From Mangrovimonas sp. YM274 (GTDB lineage Bacteria; Bacteroidota; Bacteroidia; Flavobacteriales; Flavobacteriaceae): 64,000 nt of DNA. Made by a program: the position numbers and the translations under genes. The notes beneath the pieces were generated by a model. That model worked only from the letters and a program-made list of their open reading frames with translations. It did no database searches and was not told the DNA's origin. Of this stretch, positions 7,975 to 15,144 are shown piece by piece (position 1 is the first letter of the stretch; each line of letters begins with the position of its first letter). Location of the stretch: contig NZ_CP133091.1 in NCBI RefSeq assembly GCF_030908385.1, forward strand, positions 620,001 to 684,000, read 5' to 3'.

Positions 7975-8415
7975 TTAGTTCTTTAAATTCATGTTTAAGG
8001 TTCCAGATTCGTCAATGGCCTGTTTGCCACTTGCCGGTAAAGTGAATCTTAAATCAGTCCAAGCTGTTCCCTCTATACCTTTAAGTATATAGCTGTTTTC
8101 AGTTTTGGTTATTGTAAAAAGGAAGTTAGCTAGATTAGGTTCTGTATTTGGATAACCTTTACTCAATTGTGACATACCGTATTGGTCGACTGCTTGGGGT
8201 TGATTGGGCTTTAGGCTAAAAGATAGTTTAAGCCATGCTGTCCCTTCTATCCCCATTAGTTTAATACCGTTTTCTACTTCTTCAATAACAATTGTAAAAT
8301 TCTTTAATGTTACTGGTTGATGTTCCTGAGCAAATGATTGGAAACTACAGAAGAGCGTTAGTAGAGCAATTAGTGTTTTTAAAAATTCGGGTTTCAATAT
8401 TATCTGATTTTTCAT
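7975..8415 (-). CDS. Secreted protein with an internal duplication
   Basis: 146 residues. A signal peptide ends at about Ala29-Gln30 (CSFQSFAQ). The mature part consists of two copies of a ~42-residue unit at about 40-82 and 99-140. Both contain the core GIEGTAW followed by L-x-F-x-L and a Gln-Ala-(Val/Ile)-Asp turn. No known domain is recognised. The protein is small, periplasmic or surface-exposed, and lies 18 bp downstream of the 91-residue membrane protein gene at 8434, so the pair may be co-transcribed. Confidence 0.72.
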   Translation of the reverse strand: MKNQIILKPEFLKTLIALLTLFCSFQSFAQEHQPVTLKNFTIVIEEVENGIKLMGIEGTAWLKLSFSLKPNQPQAVDQYGMSQLSKGYPNTEPNLANFLFTITKTENSYILKGIEGTAWTDLRFTLPASGKQAIDESGTLNMNLKN

Positions 8416-8433
8416 TGTTCTCGATACAATTTT

Positions 8434-8709
8434 TTAAAAGAAACTTCCAATGGTAATCATTGTACAAATGGCTAAAGCCAATAGGCTAATAATGGTCAGT
8501 AAGTTTTTGTTGTTTTTTATTAAATACACTACCCCGATAATCAAGAACACAATTTGTGCAGCAAGAAATGGCAGTGTCAAAAGTTCTCTGAAAACACCAA
8601 TTACAACAAAATCTATGTTATAAAAATTAATGAGCCAGATAAGACCAAAATAGGCCACAATTACAAAATTTATAATTGTTAAAATTCTATTCGTAATCAG
8701 GTTGCTCAT
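8434..8709 (-). CDS. Small three-TM membrane protein
   Basis: 91 residues, almost entirely hydrophobic, with segments at about 8-28, 40-62 and 70-90. No family is recognised. The next gene downstream encodes the duplicated secreted protein after 18 bp. About 220 bp of gene-free sequence lies upstream (8710-8932), in which I see no clear regulatory site. Confidence 0.65.
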   Translation of the reverse strand: MSNLITNRILTIINFVIVAYFGLIWLINFYNIDFVVIGVFRELLTLPFLAAQIVFLIIGVVYLIKNNKNLLTIISLLALAICTMITIGSFF

Positions 8710-8932
8710 GTTTCTGAAATGAGGAAGGTCTCGGGGGATTATGCGCAGATTGAATGTGGTTTTGGTGGTTTAAATTCCGATAGTTTACTTCCATTAGGAA
8801 ACTAAGATAGTAAAATTAAGGGTTTTTTCCTACAGATTGATTAAGGGGAGTTTTCTTCTCAGTTGCTTTATGGTTATTATTTTTTTAAAAGGGATGTTTG
8901 GTTTTCATCTTAAAAGGATTTAGGCTTGTGTT

Positions 8933-9649
8933 TCATTCCATTTTCCCGAACCAATTGATGCTTCCCTTGTAATTGATTTGCTCGTTTTTGTATGTTCTAT
9001 AAATCGGTTTGATTGCTGTTTTGTTAAGGAGTTGTTTGATGGAGTCTATGTCAGATTTAGCTATGTTTTTGTCGGCTACAAGGTTAAATTTCAAGAAAGG
9101 TTTTAATTCCTCTCTTGAATTTGTAACAAAGGCATCAACCTCATACTTCAAGTTGTTTAGGTTGGCAGATGTGTCGGTTTTAAGGGTTAGGGTATTGTTG
9201 TTGTAACCGGCGTAAATATTGAAAGCCGTATTATTTTCATTGAGATAGTTAAGTTTACTCTCGGTTGTTGGCAATTCAATTTCCATGTCTATCATTTTCA
9301 GGAAAAAAGCATACGGATTTTTTGCTTTGGTTAAGGTGGGGAGTACCGAAGCTTCACCCCCAATCAATTTAAGTTTTAATGTTTGTTTACGCTCATCAAG
9401 GGTGTAATTGTAGGTGATGCCTTCTTCTTTTAGATAATAGACATATATTTTATCTCTCTTGGTACTCCATTTTAAAGTTTTCTTTCCAAATTGGGTATAA
9501 AGAACCAAGGAATCTTTGTAAAACTGAAGGGCTTCTTCAATCCTGTTATCCTTTCCCGAATACCAATTCCCAATAAGTTTGTTTTCTTGTTTTGAAGCCG
9601 AACAGCCAATTAGTAGCAATAATGAAATATATGTAGAGATGTGCTTCAT
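8933..9649 (-). CDS. Predicted lipoprotein, lipocalin-like
   Basis: 238 residues with a lipobox (LLLIGC) at Cys16. The stretch KLIGNWYSGKDNRIEEALQF right after it resembles the GxW entry of lipocalin-type barrels common in Bacteroidota lipoproteins. The C-terminal half has a separate alpha/beta part with an AKSDIDSIKQLLNKTAI helix. Function is unknown. It belongs to the leftward run of orphan envelope genes, with a 54-bp gap to its downstream side neighbour at 9704. Confidence 0.7.
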   Translation of the reverse strand: MKHISTYISLLLLIGCSASKQENKLIGNWYSGKDNRIEEALQFYKDSLVLYTQFGKKTLKWSTKRDKIYVYYLKEEGITYNYTLDERKQTLKLKLIGGEASVLPTLTKAKNPYAFFLKMIDMEIELPTTESKLNYLNENNTAFNIYAGYNNNTLTLKTDTSANLNNLKYEVDAFVTNSREELKPFLKFNLVADKNIAKSDIDSIKQLLNKTAIKPIYRTYKNEQINYKGSINWFGKME

Positions 9650-9703
9650 TCTAATTTAAGCCTGCAGTTTCACAACATCCAAGGGGTTTACTTATTTGAT
9701 TTT

Positions 9704-10027
9704 TCAATTCTGGTCACTTGAAATTAAAATCCCTTCATCATTATAAGTTAGGGCAAATGAATTAAATACAATAATAAACTCATTGCCTTTTTGAAAATTT
9801 TCATAAGCAATCAAATTGTTATCAAGGAATTCAATAGCCTCTTTTTGAGATTTTTTTGAATCCAAAATCTGTTTGAATTGTAACATATCTTGATAATATT
9901 CATTGCAAGATACTATATAGTAATCCTGTCCAACGGCATTATCAATGGTTTGATAAACCCAAAAAGTATTTGAGATTATCAAAAAAAGCAATGTCATCCA
10001 AAACAGTATATTATAGGGTCTTTTCAT
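9704..10027 (-). CDS. Small membrane-anchored protein, unknown
   Basis: 107 residues with an N-terminal hydrophobic segment at about 6-27 acting as anchor or uncleaved signal. The remainder is acidic and contains one Cys (SCNEYYQDML). No family is recognised. Its upstream region (10028-10201) holds a degenerate copy of the motif shared with the next three genes. Confidence 0.62.
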   Translation of the reverse strand: MKRPYNILFWMTLLFLIISNTFWVYQTIDNAVGQDYYIVSCNEYYQDMLQFKQILDSKKSQKEAIEFLDNNLIAYENFQKGNEFIIVFNSFALTYNDEGILISSDQN

Positions 10028-10087
10028 CTTTACTCAAATGTGATATTACAATCTCATAAATCCAATTACTATCTTTAACTAGGCTTG

Positions 10088-10120
10088 TCTCCACCTACCT
10101 TAAGGTATACAATTTTCATT
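10088..10120 (-). promoter_or_regulatory. Recurrent upstream motif, copy D (degenerate)
   Basis: Read on the minus strand it gives GAAAATTGTATACCTTAAGG and then TAGGTGGAGACA, a diverged version of the motif seen at 11174, 12041 and 12560. It lies 61 bp upstream of the start at 10027. Confidence 0.4.
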
Positions 10121-10201
10121 TGAAATGTGATATTATCTAAATGGAACTGTTATGGTTTTTTAGTTGAAAATATAGATGATTTATTGGGAGGTACTATTTT
10201 T

Positions 10202-11107
10202 TTATTGATATTCATAAACAGTAATAACTTTATAAGTTTCACCATTAGACGAAGTAATATTTTCAGTTTGTTTGGTTATATAATCATTAGAATCAAATTC
10301 GTAGTTAAATGTACCCGTAACAGAAGAGTTAAGTGTAAAATTATGTTTATAATAATCTAAAATATAGCTTTCACTAACTTCATGTGTTGCATATTGCCCT
10401 AAGCCAAACTGTTTGTCAAGAGAGCTGTTTGTTTTCCAATGGCTGCCAAATAAGTATTGGCTATACCTATACTCTTTAGACCCTATTTTGTTTAAATAAT
10501 TATAAGTCTCTTCGTATATGATATTCTCCTCAGGGTCTTTTAAAATTTGTTTAGTCAAATTGTTGTTTGAATATTCAAAAAGCCTTGTATTCACTAGTTC
10601 GTTACCTATGTCAAACATTTTGTCTTCGGTTATAAAATTGTCGTTATTCAGTGATATGATATTTTTGTGAAATCCACCATCACTCCATGAATTTTCAGAT
10701 TGAATTAAATTTCCGCTGTAAGCAAAGTTTTTTTGGCGGCTAACATTTGTAAGTGTATTGTTAGGGCTAGGGGTTACTTTCTTTTGCGTTAATTGGTTGA
10801 GGCTGTTATATGTGTAGGTAGTAGTCCATTCCCAATCATTGTTCGCATCAAATCCTAAAATTCGTTCAATGACATCTCCTTCGTAATATAAGTCATCATA
10901 ACTGTCGTCAGAATATTGTATGTTAATTAATTTATCGTAATAAAAATTAAACTTAGTAGATGAGGTTAAAACATTGTTTGTGTAGTAATTTTTTGTAATA
11001 GAAATTAAACTTTGTGTAGTATTTGAAGGGCCACAGTCGTCATCAGATTTGCAAGAGGTTAGTAATAATCCAAATGACATGATAAAGAGTAAATTCAGCT
11101 GTTTCAT
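10202..11107 (-). CDS. Predicted lipoprotein with YD/RHS-like strand repeats
   Basis: 301 residues with a lipobox (LLLTSC) at Cys19 followed by an Asp-rich stretch (KSDDDCG), a composition often seen after the lipidated Cys in surface lipoproteins of Bacteroidota. The body is made of Tyr- and Asn-rich strands with turns such as YTYNSLNQLTQK, NFAYSGNLIQS and FEYSNNNLTKQIL, reminiscent of YD repeats in RHS proteins and of small secreted Bacteroidota lipoproteins. The exact role is unknown. A copy of the shared upstream motif lies 67 bp before the start. Confidence 0.75.
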   Translation of the reverse strand: MKQLNLLFIMSFGLLLTSCKSDDDCGPSNTTQSLISITKNYYTNNVLTSSTKFNFYYDKLINIQYSDDSYDDLYYEGDVIERILGFDANNDWEWTTTYTYNSLNQLTQKKVTPSPNNTLTNVSRQKNFAYSGNLIQSENSWSDGGFHKNIISLNNDNFITEDKMFDIGNELVNTRLFEYSNNNLTKQILKDPEENIIYEETYNYLNKIGSKEYRYSQYLFGSHWKTNSSLDKQFGLGQYATHEVSESYILDYYKHNFTLNSSVTGTFNYEFDSNDYITKQTENITSSNGETYKVITVYEYQ

Positions 11108-11173
11108 TGCGTATTGGTTGGTTTAAGTTAATTTTAATGATGTTATAAATTAAATTAGTATCTATTTAATCTC

Positions 11174-11206
11174 CTATCTCCATCTCCCCTAAATATACGC
11201 TTTTTC
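11174..11206 (-). promoter_or_regulatory. Recurrent upstream motif, copy A
   Basis: The minus strand contains GTATATTTAGGGGAGATGGA within a 33-bp conserved block starting GAAAAAGC and ending GATAG. It lies 67 bp upstream of the lipoprotein start at 11107. TATATTTA is one base from the Bacteroidota -7 consensus TAnnTTTG. Confidence 0.5.
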
Positions 11207-11279
11207 ATTACAAACACTAGCTTAACGGAACGGAGCTAACCTAAACTAAATACCTGTTGCAAGGTGTTGCAGGCCATCT

Positions 11280-11963
11280 TTATTTTAAATAATCTCCTTC
11301 AAAGGGGCATCGCATACCGTGCCAATTGCAGTCATCTTCGGTAATATGAATCTTTTTACTATCCCATTTAAAAGTTAAATTATTACATGTGTCATCAGTA
11401 TAAGTTCCTAAGCCGGCGCCGGAAAGTTCAATTAAACCTTTTAGATATCCAACACATCCTGTTTCAGTGCCATTAGAAATTTCGAAGCAGAATAAATTGC
11501 CTGTTATATGTTTTAATTCAACGGAGCCAGAGTATTTGTCTGAATTAAATTTGTCTTGATAGGTTCCTTGAATTTCTAGGGTTTCTGGTTTTATTACTTT
11601 TTCTATGTCAGATGCAATGACGGCTTCAAAATTCAATTCTTTATTATGTGTAGCATCTTTCCATACTCCTTGAAAGTGCCCATTTCTTATGTTGCCAACA
11701 AATCCCTTTTTAAACTCGTTTTCATAATCAGGTGCTTCTTTTAAAGTAATCCTATCATTTATTAAATGTCCCTCCAAAAGTATTTTTGTTTGATACTTTT
11801 CATAGAAATAGTAACCTAGCACATCATCCTCATTTATAACCAAAATCATTTTTACGGGATATTTATCTGCGATATTGCCAGATAGATTTATAATTCTATT
11901 TGATTGAGAAAATGAACTTATGGAAGCTAAAAGTCCAATAATGATTAATATAAATTTTGTCAT
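11280..11963 (-). CDS. Secreted protein of unknown function
   Basis: 227 residues using the ATG at 11963, which gives a compact signal peptide (MTKFILIIIGLLASISSFSQ). An alternative ATG three codons upstream is possible. The mature protein has repeated beta-strand patterns, with GHLINDRITLKE and GNIRNGHFQGVWKDATHNKE suggesting an incomplete propeller or beta-sandwich. C-terminal Cys residues (CVGY, CNNL, DDCNWHGMRCP) may form disulfides in the periplasm. No family is recognised. A motif copy lies 78 bp upstream. Confidence 0.7.
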   Translation of the reverse strand: MTKFILIIIGLLASISSFSQSNRIINLSGNIADKYPVKMILVINEDDVLGYYFYEKYQTKILLEGHLINDRITLKEAPDYENEFKKGFVGNIRNGHFQGVWKDATHNKELNFEAVIASDIEKVIKPETLEIQGTYQDKFNSDKYSGSVELKHITGNLFCFEISNGTETGCVGYLKGLIELSGAGLGTYTDDTCNNLTFKWDSKKIHITEDDCNWHGMRCPFEGDYLK

Positions 11964-12040
11964 TGGTTTCATTGGGGCCTTTGTTAGGTCACAACATTAT
12001 TAAAAAAGCAATCAGTACCTATTGCTATGCCTGTTTTTTA

Positions 12041-12064
12041 TCTCCCCTAAATATACTCTTTTCC
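12041..12064 (-). promoter_or_regulatory. Recurrent upstream motif, copy B (short)
   Basis: The minus strand reads GGAAAAGAGTATATTTAGGG then GAGA. It is identical to the core of copies A and C but lacks the GGAGATAG end. It lies 78 bp upstream of the start at 11963. Confidence 0.5.
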
Positions 12065-12102
12065 TTTTCAGTATCTACAATCTATACGCTTAAATGGGAG
12101 TG

Positions 12103-12504
12103 TTATTCTTTCTTTTGTGATGAATAACTGAAATATAGAAAGACTAAACCGCTTATAAAAAACGGAATCCAAGTGGTAAATTCGAATGTCCAGCTGTGCA
12201 CATTTTTCCATTTCGTTGTCATTGGTATTCCAATAAAGAGCATGCCTACAGCAATGCTTCCCAAAAAAGCTGTTCTAGTAATTTTTTTACTAAATAATGA
12301 CCAAATAAGTGCAATTTGACCAATTAATATTGCTTTAGTTCCAATACCTGCCATGTCCATATTCTTTGAAAGCGCCTCTTGGATCACACCATCTTCCATA
12401 ATTATTAAAGGCAGTGGTATCATATCAGTTTCATAAAAACAGAAGAGGCTTGTTAATAGAACAACACCTAAATTCCACTTTAATAACCTTAGGTTCTTTG
12501 TCAT
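12103..12504 (-). CDS. Four-TM membrane protein, unknown
   Basis: 133 residues with hydrophobic segments at about 8-25, 52-70, 75-95 and 108-127. I do not recognise a family. It is the first gene of the leftward orphan envelope block, transcribed away from the repeat-rich gap at 12505-13339. A motif copy lies 56 bp upstream of its start. Confidence 0.65.
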   Translation of the reverse strand: MTKNLRLLKWNLGVVLLTSLFCFYETDMIPLPLIIMEDGVIQEALSKNMDMAGIGTKAILIGQIALIWSLFSKKITRTAFLGSIAVGMLFIGIPMTTKWKNVHSWTFEFTTWIPFFISGLVFLYFSYSSQKKE

Positions 12505-12559
12505 CTTTAATGATTACTCTTGATGAATGTATTTAACAAATTACTACTAATAGCTTCCA

Positions 12560-12592
12560 CTATCTCCATCTCTCCTAAATATACACTTTTCC
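12560..12592 (-). promoter_or_regulatory. Recurrent upstream motif, copy C
   Basis: The minus strand contains GTATATTTAGGAGAGATGGA followed by GATAG, differing from copy A at about three positions over 33 bp. It lies 56 bp upstream of the start at 12504. Confidence 0.5.
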
Positions 12593-12830
12593 ACCATACC
12601 CCTCGCGTTTTTACCTTCGTTTTGTAATCATAGCGCTACAAAGATGCCTTTGTTTGGGAGTGAAGCCCGTTTTAGGGTGAGCTGTAGTTTCCAAACCCTT
12701 GTACCTACTGTGGTTAGTGCTTACTTCGGCATTTGTTCGGGGAGGGGTGCCTCCTGACCAAATAGCCTCAAGCCATCCTCGAACAAACCTCGAACCATCC
12801 TCGAACAAAACCCCTAAAAAAAATGGGTTG

Positions 12831-12900
12831 AGCAGTCATTAAGCGTCAAGAGCAGTCATAAACGGTCATAACACGTCATAAGCAGTCATAAGACGTCACC
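12831..12900. repeat. Seven-unit tandem array with 10-bp period
   Basis: Seven consecutive 10-mers: AGCAGTCATT, AAGCGTCAAG, AGCAGTCATA, AACGGTCATA, ACACGTCATA, AGCAGTCATA and AGACGTCACC. GTCA is invariant at positions 5-8 of every unit, while positions 2-4 vary. The spacing is close to one helical turn, so all GTCA cores face the same side of the DNA. Confidence 0.85.
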
Positions 12901-13001
12901 TTATTGCATATGTGAAATATTTTTTGTAAGTGCTATGAGGTCAGGTGATTAATTAAGGAGGGGAGTGGTTTGAGTTTGCTAGATGGGTTGGGATTGTAAA
13001 G

Positions 13002-13054
13002 CACTTCTCGATACTATTGTCCTGCATTAGCATGTAGACCAATCACTCGAAGTG
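13002..13054 (-). repeat. Dispersed flavobacterial repeat, reverse arm R1
   Basis: A 53-bp unit bounded by CACTTCTCGATAC and CAATCACTCGAAGTG. It is 49/53 identical to the unit at 13167-13219 and in reverse orientation to the copy at 13104-13148. Its ends (CACTTCTCG/CGAAGTG) are themselves inverted. Confidence 0.8.
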
Positions 13055-13103
13055 ACGTGGAGCCTAATTGTTACAGGGGATAACACTTAGCCAGCATGAG
13101 CAC

Positions 13104-13148
13104 CGTCAGTTCGAGTGCCATCGGCAAGGCAGATGGTGTATCGAGAAC
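13104..13148 (+). repeat. Dispersed flavobacterial repeat, forward arm F1
   Basis: Begins CGTCAGTTCGAGTG and ends GTATCGAGAAC, with a variable GC-rich middle. It is the same family as 21951-21995 and lies between two reverse arms, so a long cruciform or RNA hairpin is possible. Confidence 0.75.
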
Positions 13149-13166
13149 AATGGCGTGATAGGTAAA

Positions 13167-13219
13167 CACTTCTCGTTACTATTGTCCTGCATTGCCATGG
13201 AGACCAATCACTCGAAGTG
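13167..13219 (-). repeat. Dispersed flavobacterial repeat, reverse arm R2
   Basis: A 53-bp near-duplicate of 13002-13054 with four substitutions. Direct repetition at a 165-bp period flanks the forward arm F1. Confidence 0.8.
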
Positions 13220-13339
13220 CAAGGTAGGTAAGGGTAAGAAATGGTTGGGGCCTAAACAAAATGGTAATAAATTTGACAAAATATTAGTGACACAATCTCT
13301 TGGTTGTACAGTATACCTTGTGGTTTTCTCTAAAGTGGT

Positions 13340-13720
13340 TTACTTTAAATCAAAACGAGTAAACGTATAGGATAAACTGTCGGAAGGGGAAATATTGAAA
13401 TGATTAGGGATAAACAAAAAGTCGTCATAGATTACATACGTACTTTCATACTCTCCTTTTAAACCTGAAGTTTTAAAAACTCTACCGTCATTAACTCTTT
13501 CAATTATTACATTATAAACCCATGGAAAAAGTAATTCCTTTTTTGTCTTTTTTACATATCTCTTAGGTTCATTTATTTCAATATAGCTAACCTTGAAGAT
13601 TTGTTGTTTTACCTCAGTGGGTAAATCTTGATAAGCAACTATAGTTTGGTCGAGTTCATCCACTTGAGAAGAATTACAACCAAGAGTGAGAATCATGAAT
13701 GATAGAAAATATCTTTTCAT
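13340..13720 (-). CDS. Predicted lipoprotein, unknown function
   Basis: 126 residues from ATG at 13720. The frame stays open further upstream into the TonB-like gene, but the lipoprotein signal MKRYFLSFMILTLGC fixes the start, with Cys15 lipidated. The mature part includes LPTEVKQQIFKVSYIEI and a beta-rich C-terminal half. No family is recognised. It lies 52 bp downstream of the TonB-like gene on the same strand and may be the last gene of that unit. Confidence 0.72.
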   Translation of the reverse strand: MKRYFLSFMILTLGCNSSQVDELDQTIVAYQDLPTEVKQQIFKVSYIEINEPKRYVKKTKKELLFPWVYNVIIERVNDGRVFKTSGLKGEYESTYVIYDDFLFIPNHFNISPSDSLSYTFTRFDLK

Positions 13721-13772
13721 ACTAATTTTTGGGAATACAGATGCAATAATTGTTTGCATGCCGAGCCTCCAT

Positions 13773-14519
13773 TTAGCGTTTCCCCTTAAAATAAAAAGTA
13801 ATGGACCCCAATTGGCTATCACTGCTGCCATTGTTAAACTGTGCCGATTTTGCGTATTCCAAAGCGTGGTCCAAAAGGCATTGGTTGGTAGAGGTTGAGG
13901 ATTTGTTAATGTAGGCATCGGTTACTTCGCCTGTGTTGTTCACTGTAATATTCACCACAATTTTACCGCTTTCCTCACACAGGTAACGCGGGGTTTCGTT
14001 GCTTAAAAGTTCACGACCTTTTAATGAATAGGTCAAGGTACTTAAAGGGTTGTTATTGGCATTTTTCTCACTGCTGTCCGCTGTTTTCATGGCCAGCATG
14101 TCCTTGGCCTTTTTATAGCGCTCCAATTCGTCTTGGTTTACACTGTAGTCGCCAGAACCATTAAAAGTATTGGTAGACGTCACCACATCGTTGGCCTCCA
14201 TTTCAGCCGCCTCTGCTTCCAATTGTTGGGTAGTTTTGTCAAAATCGTTCGCGTTCATGGACTTGAAGTTTTTCATCATGTCCTTAAACTCTTGGTCTTC
14301 ATTAAATGCCTGATTGGTAGTTTTTCCCATGGCTTCTTCCAGAGCTTCCAATTCCTTGAGTTCTTCGATTTCCTCTTGAGTGGGCGGTTCCATTTCATAA
14401 TAGCTTTCGGCTATGGTGGCCTGTTGCTTGGTTATGTGGAAGCTAAAGAGCATCATGACCACAATTCCCGTGATGAGCGTGGTGATAATTAAGGCTTTAT
14501 GTTTCTCTATCAATTCCAA
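13773..14519 (-). CDS. TonB-like energy transducer
   Basis: 248 residues. There is one N-terminal membrane segment at about 9-28. An acidic, Glu-rich stretch (PPTQEEIEELKELEALEEA) then replaces the usual Pro-Lys spacer, with a long linker after it. The C-terminal ~80 residues match the TonB C-terminal fold, with GKIVVNITVNNTGEVTDAYI and the final KSAQFN...GSITFYFK. It would couple the inner-membrane ExbB/ExbD proton-motive force to an outer-membrane receptor or similar partner. Neither exbB/exbD nor a TonB-dependent receptor is nearby; an outer-membrane barrel gene is directly upstream. Confidence 0.8.
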   Translation of the reverse strand: MELIEKHKALIITTLITGIVVMMLFSFHITKQQATIAESYYEMEPPTQEEIEELKELEALEEAMGKTTNQAFNEDQEFKDMMKNFKSMNANDFDKTTQQLEAEAAEMEANDVVTSTNTFNGSGDYSVNQDELERYKKAKDMLAMKTADSSEKNANNNPLSTLTYSLKGRELLSNETPRYLCEESGKIVVNITVNNTGEVTDAYINKSSTSTNQCLLDHALEYAKSAQFNNGSSDSQLGSITFYFKGKR

Positions 14520-14568
14520 AGTTGCGACTTGAGTGCATAAATATATACGTTAATTTAACTAAAATAGA

Positions 14569-15108
14569 TTAAAACAACATAAATTCGATGAAAATGGCTA
14601 CGCTGGAAAGCTTGTCCTCTTGTCTGTAGCCAAAGCGTTTTCGGCTAAAATCCAGTCCAAACAGCCAGGAATTTCTATAATTGGCATCAAAGGTCTGTAT
14701 GCCTATACCGGCCTTGTACATAGTGCCGTTTTCAAAATGTGCGCCCATGTCGAAGAGTTTTCCATAACCTGCACGAAGGAACAATCGGTCGTCAAAATCC
14801 AGTACATTGTAACGGAAGGTGGCATACACCGGCATAAAGTTGAAACTCTGTTTAAAGTAATGGTCGTACTCTACGTTTAGGGCCACACTGGCACGCCTGT
14901 CAAACTGATAGCCCAAAGAGTTGTTAATGAATAGCCCGTTAAGTTGGATAAGGGTGTTGCCGTCGTCTCGGGTTACTACGTAGTCTGAATTGGTCCTAAG
15001 GGTCGCGGCCAGGGAAAATTTGTAGAAAAGGCCTTTGTTTTTAAGGCCGTCTTGAGCAAAAGTGGATACACTTACAAGCAGGCATAGGGCAAAAAGGGAT
15101 GGCTTCAT
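14569..15108 (-). CDS. Outer-membrane beta-barrel protein
   Basis: 179 residues from ATG at 15108, which gives a clean signal peptide (MKPSLFALCLLVSVSTFAQ). A start 33 bp upstream would only add hydrophilic residues. The mature part is made of amphipathic strands ending in aromatic residues (SVALNVEYDHYFKQSFNFMP, FATFRYN-like YATFRYNVL, LFGLDFSRKRFGY) and ends in Phe (FIEFMLF), as expected for Bam-inserted barrels. It is probably an 8-strand barrel of unknown role. It lies between truB (36 bp) and the TonB-like gene (49 bp). Confidence 0.8.
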   Translation of the reverse strand: MKPSLFALCLLVSVSTFAQDGLKNKGLFYKFSLAATLRTNSDYVVTRDDGNTLIQLNGLFINNSLGYQFDRRASVALNVEYDHYFKQSFNFMPVYATFRYNVLDFDDRLFLRAGYGKLFDMGAHFENGTMYKAGIGIQTFDANYRNSWLFGLDFSRKRFGYRQEDKLSSVAIFIEFMLF

Positions 15109-15144
15109 AGAGGTTGATTGTTCATGAAAACCCTTACACAAAAA

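Larger units (their letters stand above)
12505..13339. other. Gene-free, repeat-rich stretch
   Basis: 835 bp without a convincing gene. From left to right it holds copy C of the upstream motif, a GC-richer segment (12610-12730) with no clear structure, an imperfect inverted repeat with TTTGTTCG at 12732 and CGAACAAA at 12801-12808 plus tandem CCTCGAAC units, a phased 10-bp array (12831-12900), and a cluster of TTCGAGTG/GTATCGAGAA family repeats (13002-13219). The rest (13220-13339) shows nothing notable. Such mixed repeats suggest a site of past insertion or recombination. Confidence 0.6.

Noticed and set aside
10127-10360. A plus-strand ORF of 77 codons overlapping the end of the lipoprotein at 10202.
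   Set aside because: It is an AT-rich Ile/Phe-rich shadow of the minus-strand gene with no start context.
10088-12592. The recurrent motif as integron attC sites or an integron cassette array.
   Set aside because: Short matches to the 7-bp attC core boxes occur near two copies, but no paired boxes at the right spacing, no strong hairpin and no integrase gene are seen.
12611-12808. A 65-codon minus-strand ORF in the repeat zone.
   Set aside because: It runs through the inverted and tandem CGAACAAA repeats, has a low-complexity Arg/Thr-rich product with no signal or fold, and lies in sequence that looks non-coding.
12831-12900. The phased array as a CRISPR.
   Set aside because: The units are 10 bp with no unique spacers and no cas genes in the window.
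13721-13918. A longer N-terminus for the lipoprotein at 13340, reading into the TonB-like gene.
   Set aside because: The extra 66 residues overlap the coding end of the TonB-like gene on the same strand in another frame and would destroy the lipoprotein signal.
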